Shown piece after piece: positions 51,194 to 61,514 of a stretch of DNA of 64,000 bases (position 1 is its first letter; every line of letters starts with the position of its first letter). The notes under the pieces are model-generated. The model was not told the origin of the DNA. It worked only from the letters and a program-made list of their open reading frames with translations, and ran no database searches. The stretch spans positions 852,001-916,000 of the forward strand of contig NZ_JAOWKY010000001.1 of the NCBI RefSeq assembly GCF_025751435.1, written 5' to 3'. The position numbers and the translations under genes are program-made. This stretch comes from Albidovulum marisflavi (lineage in GTDB: Bacteria > Pseudomonadota > Alphaproteobacteria > Rhodobacterales > Rhodobacteraceae).

Positions 51194-53032
51194 TCAATCC
51201 GCCGGAAGTTGCCGCACGGCGCCCTTGTCGGCAGATGTCGCGAGCAGGGCGTAGGCTTTCAGCGCCGCCGAAACCTGGCGTTTGCGCGGCGCGGCCGGCT
51301 TCCACCCTTTCGAGTCCTGTTCGGCCCGGCGCGTCGCGAGTTCCGCTTCCGTGACGCGAAGGCTGATCTTGCGGTCGGGAATGTTGATGTCGATCATGTC
51401 GCCGTCGCGCACCAGCCCGATGGTGCCGCCAGCGGCCGCTTCCGGGCTTACGTGACCGATCGACAGACCCGAGGTGCCGCCCGAGAACCGTCCGTCTGTC
51501 AGCAGCGCACAGGCCTTCCCGAGCCCCTTCGATTTCAGATAGCTCGTCGGATACAGCATCTCCTGCATGCCGGGGCCGCCCTTGGGGCCCTCGTAGCGGA
51601 TCACGACGACATCGCCTTCGCTGATCTTGTTGGTCAGGATCGCGGAAACCGCGGCGTCCTGCGATTCAAAGACACGCGCCGGACCGCTGAAGACGAGGAT
51701 CGATTCGTCGACGCCCGCGGTTTTCACGATGCAGCCATCCAAGGCGACGTTGCCCTTCAGAACGGCCAGGCCGCCGTCCTTCGAAAACGGGTGCTTCGCG
51801 CTGCGGATCACCCCGGTTTCGCGGTCGAGATCAAGTTCGTGATACCGCGACGCCTGGCTGAATGCGGTGGCCGAGCGCTGGTTCCCCGGAGCGGCCATGA
51901 AGAAATGGCGCACGTTGTCATGATTCGTGCGGCTGATGTCCCAGTGATCCAGCGCGGCGCCGATCGTGGCGGCATGCACGGTGGTGCAATCGCGGTTCAG
52001 AAGGCCGGCGTTGTCGAGCTGGCCCAGGATCGCCATGATCCCGCCCGCCCGGTGCACGTCTTCCATGTGCACATCCTGCTTGGCCGGCGCGACCTTGCAC
52101 AGGCAGGGCACCTTGCGGCTCAGCGCATCGATGTCGTCCATGCCGAAGTCGATCCCGCCTTCGTGCGCGGCGGCAAGGATGTGCAGCACCGTATTGGTGG
52201 ACCCGCCCATCGCGATGTCGAGCGCCATCGCGTTTTCAAACGCCTTCTTGTTCGCGACGTTGCGCGGCAGGACGCTTGCGTCATCCTGTTCGTAGTAGCG
52301 GCGCGTGATGTCGACGATCAGGTGTCCGGCCTCGACGAACAGGCGCTTGCGGTCGGCATGGGTGGCAAGTGTGGATCCATTGCCCGGCAGGGACAGGCCA
52401 AGCGCCTCGGTCAGGCAGTTCATCGAGTTGGCGGTGAACATGCCCGAACAGGACCCGCAGGTCGGGCAGGCGGCCTTTTCGATCGCCTCGACCTCTTCGT
52501 CGGTGTACTTTTCGTCGGCGGCGGAAACCATCGCATCCACCAGGTCCAGCGCAATCTCCTTGCCCTTGATCACGGCCTTGCCGGCCTCCATCGGCCCACC
52601 CGAGACGAAGACGGCGGGAATGTTCAAGCGCATCGCGGCCATCAGCATGCCCGGAGTGATCTTGTCGCAGTTGGAAATGCAGACCATCGCATCGGCGCAA
52701 TGGGCATTGACCATGTACTCGACGCTGTCGGCGATGAGTTCGCGCGAGGGCAGGCTGTAGAGCATGCCGTCATGGCCCATCGCGATGCCGTCATCCACGG
52801 CGATGGTATTGAATTCCTTCGCGACTCCGCCCGCAGCTTCGACCTCGGCCGCGACAAGCTGGCCCAGGTCCTTCAGGTGAACGTGGCCCGGCACGAACTG
52901 GGTAAAGCTATTGACGATCGCGATGATCGGCTTGCCGAAGTCACCGTCCTTCATGCCGGTGGCGCGCCATAGGCCGCGTGCGCCCGCCATGTTGCGGCCA
53001 TGGGTTGTAGTGCGGGAACGGTAGCTGGGCAT
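51194..53032 (-). CDS. ilvD: Dihydroxy-acid dehydratase (IlvD, E. coli-like)
   Basis: 612 residues, close to the 616 of the E. coli enzyme. It dehydrates 2,3-dihydroxy-acids in valine, leucine and isoleucine synthesis. The start at 53032 gives [20 protein letters not shown], which matches the family N-terminus; longer in-frame starts are possible. Cluster-binding cysteines lie in [13 protein letters not shown] and [27 protein letters not shown] and [11 protein letters not shown] mark the C-terminal domain. Divergent from a second ilvD-type gene. Confidence 0.94.
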   Translation of the reverse strand: MPSYRSRTTTHGRNMAGARGLWRATGMKDGDFGKPIIAIVNSFTQFVPGHVHLKDLGQLVAAEVEAAGGVAKEFNTIAVDDGIAMGHDGMLYSLPSRELIADSVEYMVNAHCADAMVCISNCDKITPGMLMAAMRLNIPAVFVSGGPMEAGKAVIKGKEIALDLVDAMVSAADEKYTDEEVEAIEKAACPTCGSCSGMFTANSMNCLTEALGLSLPGNGSTLATHADRKRLFVEAGHLIVDITRRYYEQDDASVLPRNVANKKAFENAMALDIAMGGSTNTVLHILAAAHEGGIDFGMDDIDALSRKVPCLCKVAPAKQDVHMEDVHRAGGIMAILGQLDNAGLLNRDCTTVHAATIGAALDHWDISRTNHDNVRHFFMAAPGNQRSATAFSQASRYHELDLDRETGVIRSAKHPFSKDGGLAVLKGNVALDGCIVKTAGVDESILVFSGPARVFESQDAAVSAILTNKISEGDVVVIRYEGPKGGPGMQEMLYPTSYLKSKGLGKACALLTDGRFSGGTSGLSIGHVSPEAAAGGTIGLVRDGDMIDINIPDRKISLRVTEAELATRRAEQDSKGWKPAAPRKRQVSAALKAYALLATSADKGAVRQLPAD

Positions 53033-53262
53033 GTTGAGCGACTCCATCAAGGCCATGCGTCCCGGACCGCGCCGGACTGAATTGGCCGCGACGCAGGTGC
53101 CGAAGACTGACGGACCTTAGTTACGCGGCCATTGGCGCATTTACCAGAGCGGCGTCACATGGACGATGGCAGAGTGTGATCGCCGTGATCCACCCGAACA
53201 TTCTTGCCCCGAGGCCTTCCCGCCAGTAAGCCGGTAGACAGCAGGCCGCGAGGAGTGACCCG

Positions 53263-54996
53263 ATGAACAGCCGCCGCTTCGACAAGTCAAAACTTCCCAG
53301 CCGCCATGTGACCGAGGGTCCGGCCCGCGCGCCGCACCGGTCCTATTTCTACGCGATGGGGATTTCCGAGGCAGAGATCCACCAGCCATGGGTCGGCGTG
53401 GCGACTTGCTGGAACGAGGCCGCGCCCTGCAACATCGCGCTGAACCGGCAGGCGCAGGCGGTGAAAATGGGCGTCAAGGCGGGCGGCGGCACGCCGCGCG
53501 AATTCACCACCATTACCGTCACCGACGGGATCGCGATGGGGCATGAGGGCATGCGCTCGTCTCTCGCGTCGCGTGATGCGATCGCGGACACGGTCGAGCT
53601 GACCATGCGCGGCCACTGCTACGACGCGATCGTGGGCCTTGCTGGCTGCGACAAGTCGCTGCCGGGTATGATGATGGCAATGGTCCGCCTGAACGTGCCC
53701 TCGGTCTTCATCTATGGCGGTTCGATTCTTCCGGGCAAGCTGAACGGGCGCGACGTCGTGGTGCAGGATGTGTTCGAAGCGGTCGGCAAGCACCAGGCGG
53801 GCCAAATGTCCGACGCGGAGCTTGATATTCTCGAACGCGTCGCCTGCCCCTCGGCCGGGGCCTGCGGCGGGCAGTACACCGCCAACACAATGGCCTGCGT
53901 GTCCGAGGCGATCGGCCTTGCGCTGCCGAATTCCTCCGGCGCGCCCGCACCCTATGAAAGCCGCGACCAGTACGGCGAGGCTTCGGGCGTTGCCGTCATG
54001 AACCTGATCGAACGGAACATCCGTGCCCGCGATATCGTGACGCGCAAGGCGCTGGAAAACGCGGCGCGGGTCGTCGCCTGCACCGGCGGATCGACCAACG
54101 GCGGCCTGCACCTGCCTGCGATCGCGCACGAGGCAGGGATCGACTTCGACCTGTTCGACGTCTGCGACATCTTCCGCGACACGCCGTATTTCGTGAACCT
54201 GCGTCCCGGCGGCGAATATGTCGCCAAGGACCTGTATGAGGCCGGGGGCGTTCCGGTCGTTATGCGCGAACTGCGCAAGGCGGGCCTGATCCACGAAGAT
54301 TGCATCACCGCGACGGGGCGAACCATCGGCGAAGAGCTTGACCTTGTGGACCGCGCGGTGGACGGCAAGGTGATCTACCCGGTCGAGGCGCCGATCTCAC
54401 CCACCGGCGGGGTCGTCGGGCTGAAGGGCAACCTGGCGCCGGACGGGGCCATCGTGAAGGTCGCCGGGATGACACCAGAGGAACAGGTCTTCAAGGGTCC
54501 CGCCCGCGTCTTCGAATGCGAGGAAGACGCGTTCGAAGCCGTGAAAGCGCGGAAGTACAAGGAGGGCGAGGTCATCGTCATCCGCAACGAAGGTCCAGCG
54601 GGCGGTCCTGGCATGCGCGAGATGCTGGCGACCACGGCCGCGCTGTCGGGTCAGGGCATGGGCAAGAAGGTGGCGCTGATCACCGACGGCCGGTTCTCAG
54701 GTGCGACCAGGGGCTTCTGCGTGGGCCACGTCGGACCGGAGGCGGCACATGGCGGGCCGATCGCGCTCGTGCGCGATGGCGACGTGATCACGCTGAACGC
54801 CAATACCGGCGAACTGTCGATCGATCTGTCGGACGACGAACTGGACAGGCGCAAGGCCGAATGGCAGGGCCCGCGCAAGACCGATTACGCGTCGGGCGCG
54901 CTGTGGAAATATGCCAAGCTTGTCGGCGGTGCACGCAAGGGGGCAGTGACGCATCCGGGGGCGCGGGCCGAAACCCATGTCTACATGGATCAGTAG
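53263..54996 (+). CDS. Second IlvD/Edd-family dehydratase
   Basis: 577 residues, shorter than the paralogue. [28 protein letters not shown] and [17 protein letters not shown] carry the three iron-sulphur cysteines, and [24 protein letters not shown] closes the active site. These features match the group of dihydroxy-acid and sugar-acid dehydratases typified by shorter IlvD proteins with a [2Fe-2S] cluster. It may serve branched-chain synthesis or a sugar-acid pathway; no neighbour decides. Head to head with ilvD, 230 bases apart. Confidence 0.88.
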   Translation: MNSRRFDKSKLPSRHVTEGPARAPHRSYFYAMGISEAEIHQPWVGVATCWNEAAPCNIALNRQAQAVKMGVKAGGGTPREFTTITVTDGIAMGHEGMRSSLASRDAIADTVELTMRGHCYDAIVGLAGCDKSLPGMMMAMVRLNVPSVFIYGGSILPGKLNGRDVVVQDVFEAVGKHQAGQMSDAELDILERVACPSAGACGGQYTANTMACVSEAIGLALPNSSGAPAPYESRDQYGEASGVAVMNLIERNIRARDIVTRKALENAARVVACTGGSTNGGLHLPAIAHEAGIDFDLFDVCDIFRDTPYFVNLRPGGEYVAKDLYEAGGVPVVMRELRKAGLIHEDCITATGRTIGEELDLVDRAVDGKVIYPVEAPISPTGGVVGLKGNLAPDGAIVKVAGMTPEEQVFKGPARVFECEEDAFEAVKARKYKEGEVIVIRNEGPAGGPGMREMLATTAALSGQGMGKKVALITDGRFSGATRGFCVGHVGPEAAHGGPIALVRDGDVITLNANTGELSIDLSDDELDRRKAEWQGPRKTDYASGALWKYAKLVGGARKGAVTHPGARAETHVYMDQ

Positions 54997-55600
54997 CTTC
55001 CCCGGCCTGCGGCCTTTCCTGATCGGGGCGGCGGTTTTGCTGGCCGCCGCCGCGTCGGCGCAAGAGTCCGCCCCCCGCAAGGTCGCGGTGTCGGACGGTT
55101 CGGTGGTGATCTCGGGGCCGTCGGGATATTGCGTGGACAGCCGTTCCCTTCGCGACGGGCAGGACAGCGCCTTTGTCCTTTTGGGAACTTGCGCTGCGCT
55201 CAACGGAACGGGCAGGGGGCCGCGATCGCGCGCGATCCTGACCGCGACCGTGCTGCTTGGGGCGCCACCGGGTGAGAACCTGAAGGAAGAGTTCCTCAGG
55301 ATGGCCGATTTCTTCGTCACCGAGGCCGGTCGCAAGGCCCTGTCGCGCAGCGGCGATGCCCGCAGCGTTCGGGTGACCAAGATCGTGGCCGCCGGGGATG
55401 TTCTCTACATCCTTGTCGAGGATCGCTCTCCCTTCGCAGGTTACCCCGTGGAACCGGAATACTGGCGCGCGATCTTTGCCCGCAAGGGCAGGATGATCAG
55501 CCTCTCGGTGCTCGGACTGGCGGATGCGCCCTTGGATCAGGGCGCGAAGCGCGGGCTGCTGAACAAGTTCGTATCCCGTGTCGAGGCGGCGAATTCCTGA
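54977..55600 (+). CDS. Conserved hypothetical secreted protein
   Basis: 207 residues. ATG 54977 lies in the last 20 bases of the dehydratase gene in another frame. Residues about 8-29 form a signal peptide ([20 protein letters not shown], cleavage after ASA). The mature part has [23 protein letters not shown] with two cysteines that could form a disulphide, and later an [15 protein letters not shown] region. No known domain recognised. Probably periplasmic. First of three small genes transcribed toward the FadH-like gene. Confidence 0.75.
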   Translation: MSTWISSFPGLRPFLIGAAVLLAAAASAQESAPRKVAVSDGSVVISGPSGYCVDSRSLRDGQDSAFVLLGTCAALNGTGRGPRSRAILTATVLLGAPPGENLKEEFLRMADFFVTEAGRKALSRSGDARSVRVTKIVAAGDVLYILVEDRSPFAGYPVEPEYWRAIFARKGRMISLSVLGLADAPLDQGAKRGLLNKFVSRVEAANS

Positions 55601-55673
55601 GCGGGCGGCGAAGCAGCAGTTGCAATGAGCGCCCGATGGCCCTTAGAAGCGTGCTGACAAGACGCGCAGCGGA

Positions 55674-56456
55674 ATGCGGGGCATGACAGGCAGGCTGACA
55701 GGTTTCATCGGAGAGATACTGCAGCGGCGCCTGGCCGCGCGGTGGCGACGGGCAAGCCTTGTTGCAGAGCGTGCAAACCTTGCGACGCTTCGCGCCATGC
55801 GCGCCTCGGGCCGGCAGCTTCGCGCCGAGATCGATGTGGCGCTCGGCGTCGTGGAGCGGCGGCTGGCGCATGCCGGCGGGCAGCCGGCGCGCATCCTGCG
55901 CCGGGCTGGCATGGACTGGGTCTGGCGTCCGGATCTGTGGAGCGGGCCGGTGCGTCCCTCGGGACTTGCGCCTGCGCCGCGCCACGCGACGTTAAGCCGG
56001 GACTGCAAGTTCTATCACGACTGCGCACTGGGCCAGATCGCGCTGCGCCAGGTGGCGAATGACCGTCCCGGCGACCTGAATCCTCACGGCTACGTCACCG
56101 AGGTGTTCGAGTTCGCCGGAAGCTTCCTTTCCCTCGTGATCGACCTTCCCGACGACGGCATGAAGGGGCTTTGCGCGCGCCATGTCTTGCGTCTGGAAAC
56201 CGTGTTCGAGGCCGAGCGGCCGATGAAGGTCTATGCCAGGCTGAACCTGCGCCACGGCCCGAACACCGCGCAGATCACGCGCGAACTGAATCAGGGCGGC
56301 ACCCCCGCAGAGGTCGAGTTTGACCTGGCCTATGCCGATGTTCCCTCCGATCAGATGGATCGTGCCTGGATCGACCTTTTCTTCGAGGACCCGGCCATGA
56401 ACCGCATCGTGCTGCGCGACCTGACCGTGATGCGGATGATCCGCGCCGAGTACTGA
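55674..56456 (+). CDS. Conserved hypothetical protein (likely DUF6478)
   Basis: 260 residues. An Arg-rich N-terminal half (helical, ARWRRASLVAERANLATLRAMRASGRQLRAEID) precedes a conserved beta-rich part with WRPDLW, CKFYHDC, FYHDCALGQIALRQ, HVLRLETVFE and LNLRHGPNTAQI. I recall this as a Rhodobacterales family, DUF6478, of unknown function. Start 55674 or 55683. Followed 16 bases later by another small conserved gene. Confidence 0.75.
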   Translation: MRGMTGRLTGFIGEILQRRLAARWRRASLVAERANLATLRAMRASGRQLRAEIDVALGVVERRLAHAGGQPARILRRAGMDWVWRPDLWSGPVRPSGLAPAPRHATLSRDCKFYHDCALGQIALRQVANDRPGDLNPHGYVTEVFEFAGSFLSLVIDLPDDGMKGLCARHVLRLETVFEAERPMKVYARLNLRHGPNTAQITRELNQGGTPAEVEFDLAYADVPSDQMDRAWIDLFFEDPAMNRIVLRDLTVMRMIRAEY

Positions 56457-56472
56457 GGAGACAACCTGACCC

Positions 56473-56838
56473 ATGTTCGCAATCACGCAGTCCAGTCTCA
56501 ATGCCGGCGTCTGGGAAGGGCAGATCGAAACCGACGATGACACCGCGCCCGAGATCGAGATCTTTCTTGGCGACAGGGTTCTTGGCGGGCTTGAGGTCCA
56601 GCAGTCCGGGGATCGCAGATGGGCGGCGCGTCTTCCCATCCCCTCGGATTGCATCGCGGACGGGGTGCGGACCTTCGTCGTGCGCACGCGCGGCGGTGGC
56701 TTGCCGCTCTGGCACTTTTCCCTGATCGCGGGGCAACCCGCCGAGTCGGAACTGCGTGCAGAAATCGCGCAGCTGCGGGCGGAACTGGATATCCTGAAGC
56801 AGGCCGTCCGGCGGCACCTTGCCGCGGGTCGGGGATGA
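56473..56838 (+). CDS. Small conserved hypothetical protein
   Basis: 121 residues. The first 85 residues are predicted beta-strand-rich (GVWEGQIETDDDTAPEIEIF and TFVVRTRGGGLPLWHFSL), and the last 30 form an acidic/basic helix (SELRAEIAQLRAELDILKQAV) likely to make a coiled coil. No known family recognised. It follows the DUF6478-like gene with a GAGGAGA ribosome site, so it is probably co-expressed and may be its partner. Confidence 0.7.
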   Translation: MFAITQSSLNAGVWEGQIETDDDTAPEIEIFLGDRVLGGLEVQQSGDRRWAARLPIPSDCIADGVRTFVVRTRGGGLPLWHFSLIAGQPAESELRAEIAQLRAELDILKQAVRRHLAAGRG

Positions 56839-56912
56839 TTGCGGAAGTGACGCCGCGTTCGGGGTGACAGCGATCGTGCGGCGGGGCATTCTGCGCCCGC
56901 CCGGAGGCCCGC

Positions 56913-58934
56913 ATGACCCAGTATCCGCATCTTTTGCGCCCGCTTGACCTGGGCCATGTGATCCTGCCCAACCGGGTCCTTATGGGCTCGATGCACACGA
57001 ACCTTGAGGAGACCAGGGACTGGAATCGGGTGGCCGAGTTCTATGCGGCCCGTGCGCGCGGTGGGGTCGGCCTGATGGTGACGGGGGGCATGGCGCCGAA
57101 CCGCGAAGGCGGTGTGTTCCCAGGTGCGGCGGGTCTTTTCTCCTCCGAGGACATGGCGAACCATCGTGTCGTGACGGAGCGGGTCCATGGTGCGGGCGGG
57201 CGGATCGCGATGCAGATACTGCACGCAGGCCGCTATGCCTATGGACCCGACTGCGTCGCCCCATCACCTATAAAATCCCCGATATCCCCCTACGCGCCGC
57301 GGGAACTGGACGAGGCAGGCATTGAAAAGCAGATCGCCGACATCGCGACCGCCGCAGCCAGGGCACGGGAGGCGGGATATGACGGGGTCGAAGTCATGGG
57401 ATCCGAAGGCTACCTGCTGAACCAGTTCCTGGTCACTCGGACGAACAGGCGGACCGATCAGTGGGGCGGGTCCTACGAAAACCGGATGCGCCTCCCGGTC
57501 GAGGTCCTGCGCCGCGTCCGCGCCGCCGTGGGCCGGGACTTCATCGTCATCTTCAGGCTGTCGATGATCGATCTGCTGCCTGACGGTTCCTCTTGGGAAG
57601 AGGTCGAAACGCTTGCGAAGGCGGCCGAGGCGGCGGGGGCCTCGATCATCAACACCGGAATCGGCTGGCACGAGGCGCGGATTCCGACCATCGCCACCTC
57701 GGTTCCGCGTGCCGCATTCGCGTGGGTGACGCGCAAGCTGATGGGCAAGGTCGCGATTCCCCTGATCGCCTCGAACCGCATCAACACGCCGGAAGTGGCA
57801 GAGCGGGTTCTGGCAGAAGGCTGCGCCGACATGGTGTCCATGGCCCGGCCGTTCCTTGCCGACCCGGACTTCATCCGCAAGGCTGCAAGCGGACGCGCCC
57901 GTGAGATCGCGCCCTGCATCGCGTGCAACCAGGCCTGCCTTGATCACACGTTCGGCGGCAAGATCTCGACCTGCCTGGTCAATCCGCGCGCCTGTTTCGA
58001 GACCGAGCTTGTCCTGAAACCCGCAGGCGAAGTCCGGCGCATCGCCGTTGTCGGCGCGGGGCCCGCTGGACTGGCCTGCGCGCTGGCGGCGGCCGAACGT
58101 GGCCACGACGTAACCCTCTTCGAAGAATCGGATCGGATCGGCGGTCAGCTGAATCTTGCCAGGCGGATTCCGGGCAAGGAGGAGTTCGACGGCCTGCTGG
58201 ACTGGTTCGGCACCATGCTGGAGCGTCGCAGGGTGACGCTGCGGCTGGGTGTCAGGGCAAAACCGGGCCTGCTGGACGGGTTTGATGACGTCGTGATCGC
58301 AACCGGCGTGCGACCGCGCGACCCCGCCATTCCCGCCACCCCGGACGCCCCTGTCTTCAGCTATGTTGACGTTCTGTCGGGAAGGGCGAAGATCGGGCCG
58401 CGGGCCGTTGTCGTCGGGGCTGGCGGGATCGGCTTCGACGTCGCGGAATACCTGGTCGAGGACGCCCCCAGCCCCACGCTTTCGCCGGGTGCATGGCAGG
58501 CGGAATGGGGCGTGATCGACCCGGCCGAGCATCGGGGCGGTGTGCGCGAGCCCGATCCCGCGCCGCCCAGAAGGCAAGTGACCCTGCTGCAACGGAAGCC
58601 GGAACGGCCCGGGCGGAGCTTGGGCAAGACCACCGGCTGGATCCATCGCGCCACTCTGCGCGCCAAGGGGGTCCGGATGTTGGGCGGGGTCAACTACGAA
58701 AGGATCGACGCGGGGGGGCTGCATGTCACATTCGGCCCCGCACGCGAAAATCCGACGCTGATCGAGGCCGACGGCGTAATTCTGTGCGCGGGTCAGTACA
58801 GCGAGACGGACTTGGCGCAGGCGCTGCGGGAAAAGGGGATCGAACCCCACGTGATCGGCGGCGCGGAGCGCGCGGTGGAACTGGATGCGAAGCACGCGAT
58901 TGACCAGGGAACCCGCCTTGGTGCGAGGCTTTAG
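56913..58934 (+). CDS. FadH / old-yellow-enzyme-family NADH:flavin oxidoreductase
   Basis: 673 residues in two parts. The N-terminal TIM barrel (about 1-350) binds FMN (HAGRYAYG, GSEGYLLNQFLVTRTN, RTDQWGGSYENRMR). CIACNQACLDH...CLVNPRA supplies the four cysteines of a [4Fe-4S] cluster. The C-terminal half has two Rossmann motifs (VVGAGPAGLACALAAAERG for FAD, VVVGAGGIGFDVAEYL for NAD(P)). This is the architecture of 2,4-dienoyl-CoA reductase. It would complete oxidation of unsaturated fatty acids or reduce related enones. A LysR gene follows. Confidence 0.9.
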   Translation: MTQYPHLLRPLDLGHVILPNRVLMGSMHTNLEETRDWNRVAEFYAARARGGVGLMVTGGMAPNREGGVFPGAAGLFSSEDMANHRVVTERVHGAGGRIAMQILHAGRYAYGPDCVAPSPIKSPISPYAPRELDEAGIEKQIADIATAAARAREAGYDGVEVMGSEGYLLNQFLVTRTNRRTDQWGGSYENRMRLPVEVLRRVRAAVGRDFIVIFRLSMIDLLPDGSSWEEVETLAKAAEAAGASIINTGIGWHEARIPTIATSVPRAAFAWVTRKLMGKVAIPLIASNRINTPEVAERVLAEGCADMVSMARPFLADPDFIRKAASGRAREIAPCIACNQACLDHTFGGKISTCLVNPRACFETELVLKPAGEVRRIAVVGAGPAGLACALAAAERGHDVTLFEESDRIGGQLNLARRIPGKEEFDGLLDWFGTMLERRRVTLRLGVRAKPGLLDGFDDVVIATGVRPRDPAIPATPDAPVFSYVDVLSGRAKIGPRAVVVGAGGIGFDVAEYLVEDAPSPTLSPGAWQAEWGVIDPAEHRGGVREPDPAPPRRQVTLLQRKPERPGRSLGKTTGWIHRATLRAKGVRMLGGVNYERIDAGGLHVTFGPARENPTLIEADGVILCAGQYSETDLAQALREKGIEPHVIGGAERAVELDAKHAIDQGTRLGARL

Positions 58935-59075
58935 TGGTAAAGCTGTGGCGTTCGTTGGGCGCTTCTTGCGATCGGACAACACAAAACCAAACTCTTGTCT
59001 GCGTCGTACCCAATTCTTGCCTGAATTGGAGCCGATACCTGACCTTGGCGGGCGAATGTCGAGATAGGGTGTACA

Positions 59076-59981
59076 ATGGATCGGCTGACCGAGATGGAGG
59101 CGTTTGCCACAGTTGTCGATCAAGGGGGATTTACCGACGCCGCCAAGAAGATGGGGATCTCCAAATCCGCCGTTTCCAAGCATGTGTCCGCACTTGAGGC
59201 GCGGCTTGGTGCACGGCTGTTGAACCGCACGACCCGTCGAGTTTCGCCGACCGAAATCGGCCTTGCCTATTACGATCGCGCGCGACGCGTGCTCAACGAT
59301 GCCGGAGAGGCGGATGCGCTTGTGACCTCGATGCAGTCCGCGCCCTCGGGTCTTTTGCGCATTTCGGTGGCGACCGACTTTGGCGTGAACCTGCTTTCCC
59401 CGATTCTTGGCGACTTCCTGCTGGAGTACCCCGAGATCACGGTGAACATGGTCCTGAACAACCGCTACGTCGAGCTGATCTCGGAAGGATTCGACATGGC
59501 GATCCGTGTCGGAGAGCTTGAGGATTCGACGCTTCGGGCCCGCAAGCTGACAGACACCGCCAAACGCATGATCGGGTCGCCGTCCTACTTCGAACGATAT
59601 GGGCGTCCGACCAAGATTGATGATCTGAACGAACACAAGCTGCTGCACTATTCGAACCAGGCGTCCGGCAACGTGTGGAAGATCACCGCGCCGTCGGGCG
59701 AAAAGCGTCAGGTGCGGACCGCCGGCTGGTTGACCGTGAATGATGGGCAGTCGCTTTTGAACGCGGCGATTTCCGGACTTGGCATCGCCTATCTCCCTTC
59801 GTTCCTCTACGCCGAAGCGATGCGTCACGGCCTGGTGGAAGAGGCCATCCCCGACCTGCCGGTGGAGACGCTGGGCATCTACGCGGTCTATCCGCCGGGG
59901 CGGTTTACGCAACCCAAGGTGCGTGCCTTCATCGACTTCCTGTCAGCGGCATTCGCCGAAAAGGGCCCCACGAACTGGTGA
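59076..59981 (+). CDS. LysR-family transcriptional regulator
   Basis: 301 residues. The N-terminal helix-turn-helix is at about 15-60 (GGFTDAAKKMGISKSAVSKHVSALE, RLLNRTTRRVSPTEIG), followed by the periplasmic-binding-like effector domain from about 90. The RTTRRVSPTE form is typical of the LysR subgroup next to oxidoreductases. It lies 141 bases after the FadH-like gene on the same strand, and may control it or another target. Confidence 0.93.
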   Translation: MDRLTEMEAFATVVDQGGFTDAAKKMGISKSAVSKHVSALEARLGARLLNRTTRRVSPTEIGLAYYDRARRVLNDAGEADALVTSMQSAPSGLLRISVATDFGVNLLSPILGDFLLEYPEITVNMVLNNRYVELISEGFDMAIRVGELEDSTLRARKLTDTAKRMIGSPSYFERYGRPTKIDDLNEHKLLHYSNQASGNVWKITAPSGEKRQVRTAGWLTVNDGQSLLNAAISGLGIAYLPSFLYAEAMRHGLVEEAIPDLPVETLGIYAVYPPGRFTQPKVRAFIDFLSAAFAEKGPTNW

Positions 59982-59998
59982 GCTGGCCTCCTGCGCGA

Positions 59999-60925
59999 TC
60001 ATCGGGGCGAGGCGAGAACCGCTTCGACCCGACGATTCTTGCGGCGGCCATCCTCGGTCAGATTGGAGGCGCGCGGGGCCAGGTACCCGACTCCGTCCGC
60101 GGCAAGCTGTGCCGGGCTGACGCCGAAATCCCGTATCAGGCGATCGACGACCGATCGGGCGCGTTTTTCCGAAAGCGCGATGTTTGCCGCAAGGCTACCC
60201 TCCGCATCGGTGTGGCCGACCAGGGTCAGCAAGGCCCCTGGATGCGCGACCAGATAATCCGCAAGCAGACTGAGCGAGGCGAAGTCGCCTTCGCCCAACT
60301 GGGAGGAGCCGGTCTGGAACACCAGGTCTTCCAGAGCCACCGCGCCATCCCGTTCCAGAGCCTCGGCAAGCGACGGGGGCTGCCCCTTGGCCGCCGCGGC
60401 GACGGCCCGCGCGATCGCAATCGGTCGGGTTTCTGCCGCGCCGATGCGGCTGAGCTGAACGAATCCCTGCTGGCTTGAGCGGCTGACCAGAAGCGTCACG
60501 AACTCGGGTCCCGTGGCGGCCTGGCGTTCGGCGCTGAGGTAAAGGAAATCGCCAAGATCCACGTGCATCTGCGGCTCGGGCAGGGTGTGGATCGCATAGC
60601 GAAAATCGAACCCGCCGCAGGCACTGGCCTGGCATTCGAAAATCGGTGTGAAGTCCTCTTCCAGCAGTTGCGAACGCAGTGCCGCAAATAGCTGCATCGT
60701 GGTTTCCGTGCCTTCGATCCGCCAGGCGGTCCGCGTCACCTGGCCCTGAACGGCACGGGTGGGCAGCTCGCCGTTCGTCCAGGGTCCTACCGGCAGGGCG
60801 AACCCCTCCATCGGCGCGACGCTGCCGCCGGATTCGACGGCGCCTTCGGGAAGCGACAGTGTCGGCGCGGCATTGCCGGCCAACGGCGCCGCGATCAGGC
60901 AGAGCGCAAGCGCCCCGGCTTTCAC
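59999..60925 (-). CDS. OmpA-family protein (peptidoglycan-associated C-terminus)
   Basis: 308 residues. Signal peptide MKAGALALCLIAAPLAGNAA. A middle part of unknown fold with a ECQASACGGFDFRY cysteine pair, then the OmpA domain from about 190 with LVGHTDAEGSLAANIALSEKRARSVVDRL and the typical RRKNRRVEAVL end, which binds diaminopimelate of peptidoglycan. Likely periplasmic or outer membrane associated. Overlaps the stop of the peroxidase-related gene by four bases. Confidence 0.9.
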   Translation of the reverse strand: MKAGALALCLIAAPLAGNAAPTLSLPEGAVESGGSVAPMEGFALPVGPWTNGELPTRAVQGQVTRTAWRIEGTETTMQLFAALRSQLLEEDFTPIFECQASACGGFDFRYAIHTLPEPQMHVDLGDFLYLSAERQAATGPEFVTLLVSRSSQQGFVQLSRIGAAETRPIAIARAVAAAAKGQPPSLAEALERDGAVALEDLVFQTGSSQLGEGDFASLSLLADYLVAHPGALLTLVGHTDAEGSLAANIALSEKRARSVVDRLIRDFGVSPAQLAADGVGYLAPRASNLTEDGRRKNRRVEAVLASPR

Positions 60926-61497
60926 CGGTGGGCCCCGTGATATTCAGGATTGGGTTCCATCGCGGTCGCCGAGGCCACGCGGTTGGTCATGTTGAAGAAC
61001 CCGGTGACCGAGGCGATGTCCCAGATGTCGCGGTCGCTGAAGCCGGCATCGCGCAGCGCCTGGCGATCCGTCTCCTCGATGCGCGAGGATGCCAAAGTCA
61101 GCTTCTCGGCAAATTCCAGCATCGCGCGCTGCCTCGGGCTCAACGCCGCCACGCGCCAGTTCATCACCAGCGCCTCGCCCAGAACCGGGTCGCCCGAAAG
61201 CTCGCGCACCGCGGCGCCATGGGCGACCTGACAATACCAGCAGCGGTTCAGCGACGATACCGCAACCGCGATCATCTCGCGCTCAAGCTTGGAAAGCCCG
61301 CTGTCGGCCAGCATCAGGCCGTTGTACATCGCCGTGAACGCGTTCAGCTTGCCTATGTCGAAGGCATGGGCCTTGAGCACATTGGGCACGAGCCCGAGCT
61401 TTTCCGCGCAGATGTCGAAATACTTCCGGGTGCCGTCCGGCAGCGGCGTGACCATGGGCAGGTCAAGCGCGGTGGGGCTGTTCTGTTCGTCTTTCAA
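60922..61497 (-). CDS. Peroxidase-related protein of the AhpD/CMD family
   Basis: 191 residues. The redox centre CWYCQVAHGAAVRE near residue 87-100 is the Cys-x-x-Cys-x-x-x-His of alkylhydroperoxidase AhpD-like proteins. The overall length and the N-terminal LGLVPNVLKAHAF match the uncharacterised peroxidase-related (TIGR01926-type) group. Probably cytoplasmic; substrate unknown. It is translated before, and overlaps, the OmpA-family gene. Confidence 0.9.
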   Translation of the reverse strand: MKDEQNSPTALDLPMVTPLPDGTRKYFDICAEKLGLVPNVLKAHAFDIGKLNAFTAMYNGLMLADSGLSKLEREMIAVAVSSLNRCWYCQVAHGAAVRELSGDPVLGEALVMNWRVAALSPRQRAMLEFAEKLTLASSRIEETDRQALRDAGFSDRDIWDIASVTGFFNMTNRVASATAMEPNPEYHGAHR

Positions 61498-61514
61498 CTG
61501 CTCTTCCGACCTGT

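Noticed and set aside
57264-59912. 882-codon minus-strand open frame
   Set aside because: Antisense to the FadH-like and LysR genes and spans their intergenic gap; no domain.
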